A DNA stretch of 64,000 nt from Mycobacterium sp. 1100029.7 (GCF_001665235.1 NZ_LZSC01000021.1:62001-126000), one strand, 5' to 3'; positions 26,728 to 36,016 are shown, numbered from the stretch's first letter. The notes: generated by a model from the letters alone, not told the origin. A program made the numbers and translations.

Positions 26728-27552
26728 TCAGCCGAGTCTGGCCAGGGTGCTCTCCCACAACTCGACGGCAAGCTGCGGGTTATGCGCCAGGCGACTGGTC
26801 TTGGCGCTCTTGCGTTTCGCGTAGTACTCGCCGGGCGTCCACTCCAGACCGGGCGCGGTGGACGCAAGCCACACCAGCTGATCGGCGCCCTCGTCCACGC
26901 TCGCGGTAAACCGTGCCTGCGGCGTGTACTGCTGCATGAAGACCAAGAGCTTCGAACCCGATGCGCGGCCGAAGTTCGAGTTGACGTAGCCGGGATGAAC
27001 GGCCGCGACGGACAATCCACCGGCGTGGTGGCGGCGATGTAATTCTTTGGTGAACAAGACAATCGCCAGCTTGGACAACGCGTAGGCGGTACTGGCCTGG
27101 CGTCGTGCGGTGTTCTCCACATCCGCGACGCCGGCCCGGCGGACCAGCTTGTGCGACGAGCTCGTGGTGTTGACGATGGTGGCCCGCGAATCGACGAGCA
27201 CCGGCAACAGCTGGGTGGTCAGCAGAAACGGCGACAAGTAGTTGACCTGATAGGTGTGTTCATACCCGTCGGGGGTGAGCTGGATTTTGGTGCTCATGCC
27301 GCCGGCGTTGTTGAGCAGCACGTCGATACGCCGATACTGGGATCCGATCTTGTCCGCCAAGGCGCGCACCTGGGCCAGGTCGCTGAAGTCGGCCACGAAA
27401 TAGTCCGCGTCCAACTCCGCCGCCACCGCGGCGGTCTTGGTTTCCGATCGCCCCACCACCACAACGTCATCACCGCTATGGCGTAGCCGGCGCGCCGCAG
27501 CGGCGCCGATGCCGTCACTGGCACCGGTGATGACAATCGTCCTAGGCGTCAT
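26728..27552 (-). CDS. Short-chain dehydrogenase/reductase (retinol-dehydrogenase-like)
   Basis: 274 residues. Motifs: VITGASDGIGAAAAR, VVVGRSETK with Arg favouring NADP(H), LLNNAGGM, VNTTSSSHKL with the catalytic Ser and YALSKLA with Tyr and Lys. The Tyr-x-x-x-Lys with SSSH and the long HPGYVNSNF segment match the oxidoreductase/retinol-dehydrogenase-like subgroup. The GGAGG upstream of ATG 27552 selects this start over one 22 codons earlier. It stands between the TetR-exporter operon and the ThDP enzyme, all on the minus strand, with about 100-bp gaps, so it may have its own promoter. Confidence 0.88.
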   Translation of the reverse strand: MTPRTIVITGASDGIGAAAARRLRHSGDDVVVVGRSETKTAAVAAELDADYFVADFSDLAQVRALADKIGSQYRRIDVLLNNAGGMSTKIQLTPDGYEHTYQVNYLSPFLLTTQLLPVLVDSRATIVNTTSSSHKLVRRAGVADVENTARRQASTAYALSKLAIVLFTKELHRRHHAGGLSVAAVHPGYVNSNFGRASGSKLLVFMQQYTPQARFTASVDEGADQLVWLASTAPGLEWTPGEYYAKRKSAKTSRLAHNPQLAVELWESTLARLG

Positions 27553-27649
27553 TGCGTAGTCCTCCACTCGGAGTGTAGCGACCAGCTGGTTAAGCGCATT
27601 GCTCAACTGCGCGAACACATTCAGCGCAGTTTCGAGTCGATAAGTAGTG

Positions 27650-29263
27650 CTAGCCGAGATGCGCCAGCTGAGGCTTGGTTCGCACCACGATCACCGTCGG
27701 CCCGTCGACGCTCAGCGCACTCGTGAACTCTTCGGCGAGCTTTTCGGTGGTGTCGACGTTGACGGCCCGACAGCCGAATCCTGTTGCCAATGACGCGATA
27801 TCAAGACCAGGAAGGTCCAGCCCGGGGACGTTCGGCGTCTTCTCCAGCAACGCGAATGCCTTGAGAACGCCGTATTCCTCGTTACGCATCACCACGAACA
27901 CGATGGGCAGCCGGTGCTGGGCGGCGGTGTAGATCGCCTGGATCGAGTACTGGAAGGAGCCGTCGCCGATGGTAGCGATCACGGTGCGCTTGACCCCGCG
28001 AGCCCGGTCGCCGAGCGCGATACCGACCGCGCCCGGCACGCCCCAGCCGATGCCGCCGCTGGCGGTCGCGAAGAAGGAGCCCGGGCGGGTGGTGGGCAGC
28101 CAGCGCAGCTGTTGAGCCATCGTCGACGTCGACTCGGTGATCACCGGCGAGTCTTCGGGCTTGACGGTGGCCAGGGTGGACCACACCGCATCCGGAGTCA
28201 GCGGCGAGGAGTCCGCGTCCACGATTTCGATCGGTGCGGGCGATGTCGCCGGTGCCGCGGGGGTGCCGCGGTCGTCGATCAACCCCACCAGTTGTTCGAG
28301 CGCCAACCGGGTGTCACCGATCAAGCTGTCGCCGACCGGCGCGGCGCCGGAAAGTGCCGGATCGGCAATGATTTGCAGCAATTCACTGCCTTCGGGTAGA
28401 TATTCGCCGGCCACATACGGGTAGTACCGGAACACCTGCGCGCCGATGACCACGACGAGGTCGTGCCCGCGCAGCACCTCGGCCACACCGGCGATGGTCA
28501 GCGGCAGCATGCCCCGGTACAGCGGGTGGTTCTCCGGGAAGGACGCGCGGTCGGGCAGCGGGCCGGTGTGGACCGGGGCGCCGAGCTTCTCGGCGAAAGC
28601 CACTCCGGCGTCCCAGCCGCCACAGCGATCGACCTCGGGGCCGAAGACCAGCAGCGGCCGCCGCGCACCGTTGATCCGATCGGCGAACTCACGCAACCGC
28701 TCGGCATCGGGCGCCACCCGCTGACTGACGGTTCGGACCACCGCGGGGCCCAGGGCCGGCTTGTCCCAGTCATCGAGCGGGATCGACAAGTACACCGGAC
28801 CGGCGGGTGGCTGTAATGCGATGGTGTAGGCACGCATGAATGCCGCGGGCACGTCTTCAGCGCGCTTGGGCTCGTACGCCCATTTCACCCAGGGCAACGG
28901 GAGCAGTGTTTCATTGGGATTGGTCAAATAGGGCTCACACAAGACCATTTCGCGAGTTTGCTGCCCGGCGGTGACAATCAGCGGGGTGTTGCCACGGTAG
29001 GCGGCCATCAGACTGCCCATCGCGTTGCCGGTTCCCGCGCTGGTGTGCAGGTTGACCAAGGTTGGTTCGCCGGTGGATTGCGCGAACCCGTCTGCCATGG
29101 CCAGCACCGAGGCTTCTTGCAGCCCAAGGACATAGGTGAAATCACTCGGGAAGTTCTTGAGGAAGGTTTGCTCGGTCGACCCGGGATTGCCGAACACAGT
29201 CGTCAGGCCCAGCTCGCGAAGCAGGTTATAGGTGACCTCGTGGATTGTTTTTCCGTTTGCCAT
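27650..29263 (-). CDS. mdlC: Thiamine diphosphate-dependent decarboxylase, benzoylformate-decarboxylase-like
   Basis: 537 residues, the length of benzoylformate decarboxylase (about 528). The N-terminal Pyr domain has VFGNPGSTEQTFL with the activating Glu near residue 27; the PP domain has GDGSFQYSIQAIYTAAQ, the ThDP/Mg motif, ending at RNEEYG. These match MdlC-type enzymes, which decarboxylate aromatic 2-oxo acids, though acetolactate-synthase-like relatives are close. ATG 29263 is chosen because MANGKTIHEVTYNLL starts the family N-terminus. It diverges from a quinone oxidoreductase across 173 bp; no window-wide operator is there, so a link to the catabolic regulon is not supported. Confidence 0.82.
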   Translation of the reverse strand: MANGKTIHEVTYNLLRELGLTTVFGNPGSTEQTFLKNFPSDFTYVLGLQEASVLAMADGFAQSTGEPTLVNLHTSAGTGNAMGSLMAAYRGNTPLIVTAGQQTREMVLCEPYLTNPNETLLPLPWVKWAYEPKRAEDVPAAFMRAYTIALQPPAGPVYLSIPLDDWDKPALGPAVVRTVSQRVAPDAERLREFADRINGARRPLLVFGPEVDRCGGWDAGVAFAEKLGAPVHTGPLPDRASFPENHPLYRGMLPLTIAGVAEVLRGHDLVVVIGAQVFRYYPYVAGEYLPEGSELLQIIADPALSGAAPVGDSLIGDTRLALEQLVGLIDDRGTPAAPATSPAPIEIVDADSSPLTPDAVWSTLATVKPEDSPVITESTSTMAQQLRWLPTTRPGSFFATASGGIGWGVPGAVGIALGDRARGVKRTVIATIGDGSFQYSIQAIYTAAQHRLPIVFVVMRNEEYGVLKAFALLEKTPNVPGLDLPGLDIASLATGFGCRAVNVDTTEKLAEEFTSALSVDGPTVIVVRTKPQLAHLG

Positions 29264-29436
29264 GAGCTGTCCCACTTTCTGTGCCCGCACGTTGATCGGC
29301 GCCCCGCGGTGCACCGTGGTTCGGTATCGCCCCGCCGCACCGATGTCGATGTAACCATGTACACCGCCCGATGTCGCGCGTTGCGCTGCAGCACAACGGC
29401 ATCGACAGGGCGGCCTCGGTGACGCACACTGTCGCC

Positions 29437-30411
29437 ATGCGCGCAATCGAAGTCCGCGAACTCGGCGGTCCGGAAGTCCTTTCCTGCGTTGAGATCTCAC
29501 AACCCGAGCCCGGGCCCGATCAGGTGCTGATCAAAGCCCAGGCGATCGGCGTCAACTTCATCGACACCTATTTCCGGACCGGACTGTACCCGCGCAAGTT
29601 GCCGTTCGTGCTCGGCGCGGAGGTGGCCGGCACCGTAGCGGCAACGGGAGCCGGAGTAACGGATCTGCGAGTCGGCGACCGGGTGGCGACCGCGGACGCC
29701 GTCGGCGCCTACGCCGAATATTGCGTCGCGCCAGCGGGTCTCGTCGCCGCGCTGCCCGACGACATCGCCTATGACGTCGCGGCCGCGGCATTGCTGAAAG
29801 GCATTACCGCGCACTTACTGGTCAAGTCGGTGTACCCGGTGCAGCAGGGCGACGCGGTGTTGCTGCACGCCGGCGCGGGTGGGGTCGGGCTGATCCTGAC
29901 CCAGTGGGCGACGAGCCTGGGAGCCCGCGTCATCACGACCGCCTCCACGCCCGCCAAAGCAGACCTTTCGCGGCAGGCCGGCGCGGTCGAGGTGCTCGAC
30001 TACCCCGATGACCCACAGGAGTTCGGCGCGAAAATTCGCGCGTTGACCGACGGCAGTGGAGTGGTTGCGGTGTACGACGGCGTGGGCAAGTCCACCTTTG
30101 ATGCCAGCATGGCCAGCCTGGCGCTGCGCGGCACCCTGGCCTTGTTCGGCGCGTCGTCCGGGCCGGTGCCGCCGGTGGATCCGCAACGACTGAACGCGGC
30201 CGGCTCGGTGTATCTCACCCGACCGTCGCGGATCCATTTCGTGCGTGGCCGAAGCGAATTCATCTGGCGAACCGGAGAACTGTTCGACGCGATCACTGCC
30301 GGCGTCATCACCGTGACGGCGAGCGCCCACTACCCGCTTCGGGATGCGGCCGACGCGCATCGAGACCTGCAGGGACGCAAGACCGTTGGCTCGGTGGTGC
30401 TCACTCCCTAG
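29437..30411 (+). CDS. NADPH:quinone oxidoreductase (zeta-crystallin-like MDR)
   Basis: 324 residues of the zinc-free medium-chain reductase family. Key segments: GVNFIDTYFRTGLYP, VLGAEVAGTVAATG, the cofactor loop LLHAGAGGVGLILTQWA and VYDGVGKSTFD, all typical of Qor. It would reduce quinones, perhaps detoxifying, using NADPH. The start at 29437 gives MRAIEVRELGG, the family N-terminus; an upstream ATG at 29371 lacks support. Its last 11 bases overlap the end of the convergent MerR gene. Confidence 0.9.
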   Translation: MRAIEVRELGGPEVLSCVEISQPEPGPDQVLIKAQAIGVNFIDTYFRTGLYPRKLPFVLGAEVAGTVAATGAGVTDLRVGDRVATADAVGAYAEYCVAPAGLVAALPDDIAYDVAAAALLKGITAHLLVKSVYPVQQGDAVLLHAGAGGVGLILTQWATSLGARVITTASTPAKADLSRQAGAVEVLDYPDDPQEFGAKIRALTDGSGVVAVYDGVGKSTFDASMASLALRGTLALFGASSGPVPPVDPQRLNAAGSVYLTRPSRIHFVRGRSEFIWRTGELFDAITAGVITVTASAHYPLRDAADAHRDLQGRKTVGSVVLTP

Positions 30412-31246
30412 CCTGCGCCCCGGCGGTGGTGCGGAAAACCGGCCAGCCAATCTCGGTGCGCCACGCCGTTTCGTCGCGGGTGTCTTGCGGGCCGACGAGG
30501 TAGTACTCCCGAATGGGTCCGTCGATGGCGATCGCGTGTTCGGCGACATGGGTGGCCAGGGTGCCGTAGGCCAGGTCGAAGTCGTCATAGGAGCCGGCCT
30601 GCACCACGGTGGCCAGTTCGGCGGCAGGTACCAACAATTCGGTGAGGCGCCCGGTGGGGCGTATGTCGCCGTCGAACGAGACGAAGACGGTCGCTTGTCC
30701 TCGCTCGTCGGCGACCAGCTCGTCGGCGAAAATGCCGCCAGCCGGACCGCGGATTCGCGCGCGTTGAGCAGCCAGGCTGGCATAAAGCTCGGCCAGCGCT
30801 CCGTGGAGCCACGTCACCGCATCGTTGAGGTCGACGAGCTCGGTGATCGCGACCGCCTCGGTCGCTTCGACTCTGCGGTATCCGATCCGGTCGTGCGCAG
30901 CGGGCCCGGGCTCTAGTAGTTCACGGAGCGACTCGACGGCCCGAGTGGTGTGCGCGAGTTGAGATTCCAGCCGCTTGAGGTGTGCGTCGATCAATGCGTT
31001 GCGTTGACGAATGTCGGTGGTGCCGATAACCGCGCGGATCTCGTCGAGCGGCATTTCCAGAGCACGAAACCGGCGAATGATCTGTGCCGTCGAGACCTGG
31101 TCGATGCTGTAGCGGCGGTATCCGGTCGCCGGATCAACATCGACGGGCTCGAGCAATCCAATTTGGTGGTAGTGGCGCAGCATCTTCACGCTCAGCTGCG
31201 TCGCACGGGAGAAATCCCCGATCGCCAGAAGCAAGCGTGAACTCAT
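30401..31246 (-). CDS. MerR-family regulator with GyrI-like effector domain
   Basis: 281 residues. The winged-helix DNA-binding domain (about 8-75) has IGDFSRATQLSVKMLRHYH and YRRYSIDQV, then a dimerising coiled coil (AHLKRLESQLAHTTRAVES), then an effector-binding region (about 125-275) ending EYYLVGPQDT, as in BltR/TipA-like multidrug sensors. It diverges from the SnoaL-like gene at 31378, and the GC-rich palindrome at 31263-31277 between them is the likely target. ATG 31246 is preferred to the GTG five codons upstream because of the family N-terminus. Confidence 0.9.
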   Translation of the reverse strand: MSSRLLLAIGDFSRATQLSVKMLRHYHQIGLLEPVDVDPATGYRRYSIDQVSTAQIIRRFRALEMPLDEIRAVIGTTDIRQRNALIDAHLKRLESQLAHTTRAVESLRELLEPGPAAHDRIGYRRVEATEAVAITELVDLNDAVTWLHGALAELYASLAAQRARIRGPAGGIFADELVADERGQATVFVSFDGDIRPTGRLTELLVPAAELATVVQAGSYDDFDLAYGTLATHVAEHAIAIDGPIREYYLVGPQDTRDETAWRTEIGWPVFRTTAGAQARE

Positions 31247-31262
31247 GGCCTCAGTGTGCACC

Positions 31263-31277
31263 CTCCCCCGGGGGGAG
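31263..31277. promoter_or_regulatory. CTCCCCC-G-GGGGGAG palindrome, probable MerR operator
   Basis: An exact 7-1-7 inverted repeat located 16 bp upstream of the MerR ATG and 100 bp upstream of the SnoaL-like ATG. MerR regulators of the BltR type bind GC-rich dyads of this form within a long promoter spacer. I see no -35/-10 pair good enough to place the start site. Confidence 0.6.
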
Positions 31278-31377
31278 AGTCACGCCCTGCATGCGGCTTG
31301 ACTCGCCCACAATGTCAGCGCCCACCGTGGGATCACCGGCGCAACACCGCGCCCACCACGAATGGGGAGACAAGATC

Positions 31378-31740
31378 ATGAAAGAGACCGGCCTGACTGA
31401 CATCGTCGCCGAGCACATCGACGCGATCAACGCCGGCGACACCGATCGAGCGGTCGCCACGTTCGCCGAGGATGCCTACGTCAACGACAACCGCCGCGAA
31501 TTCGTCGGCATCGACGCCATCCGACGCTGGGTAGCCAAGGAAATGGTGGGCGACAACATTGCTATCGACGTCCGCGAGGCGCTCGATCATTACGGCGACA
31601 CCGTGGTGCGCGGCGCCTACGACGGCACCTTCGATCGGACAAATCTGCCCGACGACATCGTTCTGACAAGCTACTTCAGCGTGCGTGACGGCAAGATCGT
31701 CAGCCTCGTGATCGTCTTCAACCAGCCCGCCGACTACTGA
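31378..31740 (+). CDS. SnoaL-like (NTF2-fold) protein
   Basis: 120 residues, one NTF2-like cone: IVAEHIDAINAGDTDRAVATFAEDA at the N-terminus, DAIRRWVAKEM in the middle and SYFSVRDGKIVSLVIVFN at the end, the usual SnoaL/ketosteroid-isomerase-like order. Such proteins are isomerases, cyclases or binding proteins; nothing in the sequence decides which. GGGGAGA precedes ATG 31378. It is divergent from, and probably controlled by, the MerR regulator. Confidence 0.85.
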   Translation: MKETGLTDIVAEHIDAINAGDTDRAVATFAEDAYVNDNRREFVGIDAIRRWVAKEMVGDNIAIDVREALDHYGDTVVRGAYDGTFDRTNLPDDIVLTSYFSVRDGKIVSLVIVFNQPADY

Positions 31741-32175
31741 CGGAATTAAACACATGCCTAATGACGTTAGACACGGAAGAAGCAGGCAATGGGATGCGTC
31801 TGACTTCGGCTTCAGAGGGTCATCGGTGCTCCTGTGACAGGCCGAGTCAGCTTGCCCGCGTCGAGGTGCGAGGTTGAAAAATGAAGATTCATACAGCCGG
31901 ATCGCGTGGGAACGCGGTGCCGGAATCTCGGGGGTCTGGCACGACGGTTCTGATCACCCAGGCACAGGTGGCGTTCGGCACCGCGGCCGCGACGGGTGTC
32001 CGCCGCAAGGAACGTCGATGGCTTTCACCGCTGAGCTGGATCGCTGGAACGTTGAGGCGCTCACCCGCTGCGCGGCATCCTTTCCAGACCCGGGCGGCGT
32101 ACCTGGAACCCGCACGAATGGCGCGCGAGATGGAGCGCCTGTAAGGGCGAAGGCTGCCGACATGCCGGCTTTGCG
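31741..32175. other. 435-bp stretch without a confident gene
   Basis: The gap between the SnoaL-like gene and the convergent P450 stop. I see no tRNA, hairpin terminator, operator copy or insertion-sequence end. One weak candidate ORF (31881-32144) is listed separately. Confidence 0.5.
31881..32144 (+). CDS. Possible small hypothetical protein
   Basis: 87 residues from ATG 31881, with GAGG at 31870-31873 as a possible ribosome site. The protein is basic with a middle segment WLSPLSWIAGTLRRSP and an end EPARMAREMERL. I do not recognise a family, and codon use is not clearly coding. An overlapping frame starting at 31874 is equally open, which lowers confidence. Confidence 0.3.
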   Translation: MKIHTAGSRGNAVPESRGSGTTVLITQAQVAFGTAAATGVRRKERRWLSPLSWIAGTLRRSPAARHPFQTRAAYLEPARMAREMERL

Positions 32176-33408
32176 CTAGACCAGCGAGTAACGCACCGGC
32201 AGGTGCTTGAGGCCGCCTACGAACGTCGTGGCGACCAACTCCGGATCACCGTTCAGCTCAATCGATTTGAGCCTGGGTAGGAGTTCGGTGAAGAAGCTGT
32301 TGACCTCCATGCGGGCCAGCGCCGCGCCCATGCAGAAGTGCACACCGTAGCCGAAGGCCAGATGCTTGTTGGGGTCTCGGCCGACGTCGAACCGGAATGG
32401 TTCGTCGAAGACATCCTCGTCGCGGTTGGCCGAAACATACGACAGCAGCACGGAATCCCCGGCGGCGATCGGCACCCCGCGCACGGTGGTGTCCTCGGCC
32501 GCGGTCCGCATGAACTCCTTGACCGGGGTGACCCAGCGGATCATTTCGTCGGTGGCCAGCGGCATCAGGTCGAGGTTGTCGCGCAGCCGCCTCCGCTGGT
32601 CCGGATTCTCGATGAGTGCCTGCAAACCACCGGAGATGGTCGCACTGGTGGTGTCGTGCCCGGCGGTGGCCACGATCAGGTAGTAGGACACGGTGTCGAT
32701 GTCGGACAGCGGTTCGCCGTCGACGCGGGCGTTGGCGATCGCCGAGGCGAGGTCTTCGGTCGGGTGTTCGCGACGAGCCTCGGTGACACCGTTGAAGTAA
32801 CCGAACATGTCGAGCAGGGCGGGTATCTGATCCTCATTGGAGCTGCCGCGCTTGAACTCCGAGTCGTCGCTGCCGAAGAGCTCCTGGGTGAGCTTGAGCA
32901 TGCGGGGAAAGTCCGCCTCCGGGATTCCCAGCAACGACATGATCACGAACAGCGGGTAGTTCACCGCCACCTGCTGGACGAAGTCACATTCGGGCCCGAC
33001 CGCCAGCATCTTGTCGACGTAGATCTTGGCCAGCTCGTCGACGCGCATCTTCAATGCGCGCATCGCCTTTGGGCGAAACCAGTCCGAGCCGATCGCACGC
33101 ACCACCCGGTGTTGCGGGTCGTCCAGGTGGATCAGGGTGCGAACACCGGCGGCGGCTTGCAGCTCGTCGCCCTCGGCGGTGGTCAGCACCGGGCGCGGCC
33201 AGTTGGTGAACAGCATGTTCTCCCGCTCGATGTGCATGATGTCGGCGTGTTTGGTGATCGCCCAGAACGGTTTGTAGTCCGGCACCTCGACCCACGACAC
33301 CGGCGCGGTGGCGCGCAGCTGAGCCAGCGCAGCATGCAACCGCTTGTCGTCGGTGTACGCCAACGGATCTGCCAGCAGTCGGCCGTCATCCATCGTCGTG
33401 GTGCTCAC
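32176..33408 (-). CDS. Cytochrome P450
   Basis: 410 residues. Heme loop FGYGVHFCMGAALARME with the axial Cys near residue 359, I-helix VATAGHDTTSATIS with the canonical acid-Thr pair, and EMIRWVTPV as ExxR. LTTAEGDELQAAAG before HLDDPQHRVVR is a Gly-Asp-rich stretch of the kind seen in CYP125/CYP142-like steroid or lipid P450s, but I would not assign a subfamily. The GTG at 33408 overlaps the stop of the LLM gene by 4 bases, so P450 and F420 enzyme are made together. The operon is read leftwards from the region containing the operator at 34439. Confidence 0.92.
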   Translation of the reverse strand: MSTTTMDDGRLLADPLAYTDDKRLHAALAQLRATAPVSWVEVPDYKPFWAITKHADIMHIERENMLFTNWPRPVLTTAEGDELQAAAGVRTLIHLDDPQHRVVRAIGSDWFRPKAMRALKMRVDELAKIYVDKMLAVGPECDFVQQVAVNYPLFVIMSLLGIPEADFPRMLKLTQELFGSDDSEFKRGSSNEDQIPALLDMFGYFNGVTEARREHPTEDLASAIANARVDGEPLSDIDTVSYYLIVATAGHDTTSATISGGLQALIENPDQRRRLRDNLDLMPLATDEMIRWVTPVKEFMRTAAEDTTVRGVPIAAGDSVLLSYVSANRDEDVFDEPFRFDVGRDPNKHLAFGYGVHFCMGAALARMEVNSFFTELLPRLKSIELNGDPELVATTFVGGLKHLPVRYSLV

Positions 33409-34427
33409 TGGCGAAACTCCTTCATAGCGGCGGTAATACAGGATTGGGAGGCGTTGTAGAAGATCGGCAGCACGCGGTCGACGGCGCCCTCGCAACGCTT
33501 CCGCAGGGCTTCACCGACTGTGTCTACGGTGCCGACGACCGCGAACGCCGCGAGGATCTCATCGTCGATCAGCGATCCCATGGCGTTCCATTCACCTTGC
33601 TTGGACAGCCGGTTGAGCTCGGTGTGCAGGTCACCCCAGCCGTGCAGCTCGAGCACTTTGCGGTAGGCGGGCGTGGAGCCGTAGAAGGCAATCTGCTTGC
33701 GGGCGGCCGTCTTTGCCGCCGCCAGCTCGGCATCGTCCTCCCCGGTCGCCACCATTACCTCGGCCGATACCTGAAAGCCGGCACGGTCGCGACCGCTGCG
33801 CGCCAGGCCGCGCAGCAGTGCCGGCACGGTGACCTCGTCGAGGTAGCGCTTGGAGACCATCGGGTGCCCAAGGTGACCGTCGGCGGCCTCGCCGCACATC
33901 TCGGTCATCACTTCGCCGACCGCGGCGATGAACACCTTCGGCACCGCATGCGGGTGTGCCTCGGGGGTGAACATCGGGGTCATGATCTTGTGCGTATAGA
34001 AGTCGCCCTCGAAGCTGAGCTTGCTACCGTCGGCCCAGGCGGACCAGATGGCGTGCAACGCGGAGACGAATTCGCGCATTCGTCGCGCGGGGTGACTCCA
34101 CGGCATGCTGAAGCGCTTTTCGATGTGGGGCTGAATCTGGGTCCCCAGACCGAGAATGAACCGGCCTTGTGAGTACGCCTGCAGGTCCCAGCCGACGTTG
34201 GCGACGATCATCGGATTACGCGCGAACGCCACCGCGATGTTGGTGCCGAGTTCGAGTCGCGAGGTGTGCTCGGCCGCCAGCAGCAGCGGCAAAAACGGGT
34301 CGTGGCTGGTTTCGGCGGTCCAACCCCCGTCGTAACCCTGTCGTTCAAGGTTGCCGACCGCTTCCACCACGCGTTCGAGTCGATTGGGGATACCGCCGTC
34401 GATCTTGAGGCGGGGGCCGTCAGGCAT
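33405..34427 (-). CDS. LLM-class F420-dependent oxidoreductase
   Basis: 340 residues. Features: GGIPNRLERVVEAVGNLERQG, DGGWTAETSHDPFLPLLLAAEHT, LGTNIAVAFARNP and GRFILGLGTQIQPHIEKRF, all typical of the TIGR03617-like F420 subgroup found in mycobacteria. ATG 34427 begins the family N-terminus. It is the first gene of an operon with the P450 downstream. It diverges from the acyl-CoA carboxylase gene across 86 bp containing an operator copy. Likely role: F420-dependent reduction or oxidation of a ketone or alcohol intermediate; substrate unknown. Confidence 0.88.
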   Translation of the reverse strand: MPDGPRLKIDGGIPNRLERVVEAVGNLERQGYDGGWTAETSHDPFLPLLLAAEHTSRLELGTNIAVAFARNPMIVANVGWDLQAYSQGRFILGLGTQIQPHIEKRFSMPWSHPARRMREFVSALHAIWSAWADGSKLSFEGDFYTHKIMTPMFTPEAHPHAVPKVFIAAVGEVMTEMCGEAADGHLGHPMVSKRYLDEVTVPALLRGLARSGRDRAGFQVSAEVMVATGEDDAELAAAKTAARKQIAFYGSTPAYRKVLELHGWGDLHTELNRLSKQGEWNAMGSLIDDEILAAFAVVGTVDTVGEALRKRCEGAVDRVLPIFYNASQSCITAAMKEFRQ

Positions 34428-34438
34428 GCGGGTAACTT

Positions 34439-34457
34439 TACAGTAAGCAATCCAGTA
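34439..34457. promoter_or_regulatory. Copy of the TACnGTA-N5-TACnGTA operator
   Basis: TACAGTA-AGCAA-TCCAGTA matches 11 of 12 fixed positions. It begins 11 bp upstream of the LLM ATG (minus strand) and ends 56 bp upstream of the carboxylase ATG (plus strand), in the middle of the divergent promoter. Confidence 0.65.
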
Positions 34458-34513
34458 TGTGACCCTGCAGATCTAGCGTGCGCGATCGCACCGGTAAGAG
34501 GTAGGACTGACCC

Positions 34514-36010
34514 ATGGCGAAACCCCCGGATTGGGAGGACACACTCTCCGACCTTGCCCGCCGGCGTCAGCATGCCTGGGGCATGGGCGGTCCCGAGCGG
34601 CTGGACAAACATCGGGGCAAGGGCAAGCTGGATGCCCGCGCGCGGATCGAGTACCTGCTCGATCCGGGGACCTTCCGCGAAATCGGCACGCTCGTCGGCG
34701 GCGAGGTCGCGGCCGACGCACTGATCGTCGGCTCCGGCTCGATCAACGGCTCGCCGGTGATGTTGGGTGCCGAGGACTTCACCACGATGGCCGGCAGCAT
34801 CGGGCCAGGAGGCAACTCGAAGCGTTATCGCATCGCGGAGTTGGCGTTGCGCGACAAAACTCCGCTGGTGATGCTGCTGGAAGGCGCGGGCTTTCGCCCG
34901 GGCGGGGGGCACTACGGGCGCGCGCCCACCGACCTGCTCGCCCAGGCGCAATGCTCGGGCAAGGTGCCGACTGTCGCCGCGGTACTGGGCCCCTCGGCCG
35001 GACATGGCGCACTAGTGGCGCCGGTATGCGACTTTCGAATCATGAGCAACCAAGGCGCGATCTTCACCGCCGGGCCGCCAGTCGTCAAAGAGTCTACCGG
35101 AGAAGACGTTTCGAAAGAGGAACTAGGCGGACCCGGCACCGCCTTGCCGAGTGGAGTGATTCACAACGTCGCCGCCGACGACGAAGCCGTGATCGCCGAC
35201 ATCCGCCGCTACCTGTCCTACTTCCCGTCCAGCGCATGGTCCTACCCCATCCCGCTGCCCCGCGACGAGGACAGCGAGCCGCGGCCGACCCCGGAACTGC
35301 TTGACATCGTGTCGCGCGACAACCGCCGGGTCTACGACATGCGCGCCGTACTCGACGTGGTCTTCGACCGGCCGGACTGGTTCGAAGTTCAGCCGCAGTA
35401 CGGCAAGGCGATCATCTGCGCGCTGGCCCATCTCGGTGGCCATCCGGTCGCGGTCGTCGCCAACCAGCCCAATGTGCTCGCCGGTTCCATCGACGCGGAT
35501 GCGGCGGACAAGGCGGCGCATTTCATCATGGTGGCCGACTCGTTCCATCTGCCGCTGATCTTCTTCGCGGACAATCCCGGCATGTTGCCCGGCAGCCGGT
35601 CCGAACGCAGCGGGGTGTTGCGTGCCGGTGCACGCATGTTCGCCGCGCAGACTGCGGCCACCACGGTGAAGCTGCACGTGACGTTACGCAAGGCCTACGG
35701 GTTCGGCTCGATGGTCATGTCGCTGTTGGGTTTTGACAGCCAGTCCGCGACCTTCGCCTATCCCGGCGCCACGATGGGCGCCATGAGCGCGGCGGCGCTG
35801 GGCCGGGCGACGCACGCCGACGAGGACATCACCGCGAAATTGCGTGACGCCGAGCTGCAGGCGTCTTTCCGCTCGGCCGAAAGCATGGGATTCGACGAAC
35901 TGATCGATCCCCGCGAGACCCGCGACGCCCTGCTTGCTTCGTTGCTGCGTGGTCTGTCGGCGCGGCAGGCCGCCGCCGAGCCGGTGAGCCGGACGCTGAT
36001 TCTGCCGTGA
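34514..36010 (+). CDS. Acyl-CoA carboxylase beta (carboxyltransferase) subunit
   Basis: 498 residues with both crotonase-like halves of a biotin-dependent carboxyltransferase: N-half DKHRGKGKLDARARIEYLL, EGAGFRPGGGHYG and LGPSAGHGALVAPVCDF; C-half ALAHLGGHPVAVVANQP, FFADNPGMLPGS and KAYGFGSMVMS. It would transfer CO2 from biotin to an acyl-CoA. No biotin carboxylase/BCCP alpha subunit is encoded in the window, so it must use one from elsewhere or work in another mode. It stands alone in a plus-strand unit whose promoter contains the operator at 34439. ATG 34514 is preceded by a weak AGAGGTAGG site. Confidence 0.9.
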   Translation: MAKPPDWEDTLSDLARRRQHAWGMGGPERLDKHRGKGKLDARARIEYLLDPGTFREIGTLVGGEVAADALIVGSGSINGSPVMLGAEDFTTMAGSIGPGGNSKRYRIAELALRDKTPLVMLLEGAGFRPGGGHYGRAPTDLLAQAQCSGKVPTVAAVLGPSAGHGALVAPVCDFRIMSNQGAIFTAGPPVVKESTGEDVSKEELGGPGTALPSGVIHNVAADDEAVIADIRRYLSYFPSSAWSYPIPLPRDEDSEPRPTPELLDIVSRDNRRVYDMRAVLDVVFDRPDWFEVQPQYGKAIICALAHLGGHPVAVVANQPNVLAGSIDADAADKAAHFIMVADSFHLPLIFFADNPGMLPGSRSERSGVLRAGARMFAAQTAATTVKLHVTLRKAYGFGSMVMSLLGFDSQSATFAYPGATMGAMSAAALGRATHADEDITAKLRDAELQASFRSAESMGFDELIDPRETRDALLASLLRGLSARQAAAEPVSRTLILP

Positions 36011-36016
36011 GCGGCG

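Noticed and set aside
31741..32175. Possible mobile-element remnant in the 435-bp gap
   Set aside because: No terminal inverted repeats, target duplication or transposase-like frame can be seen.
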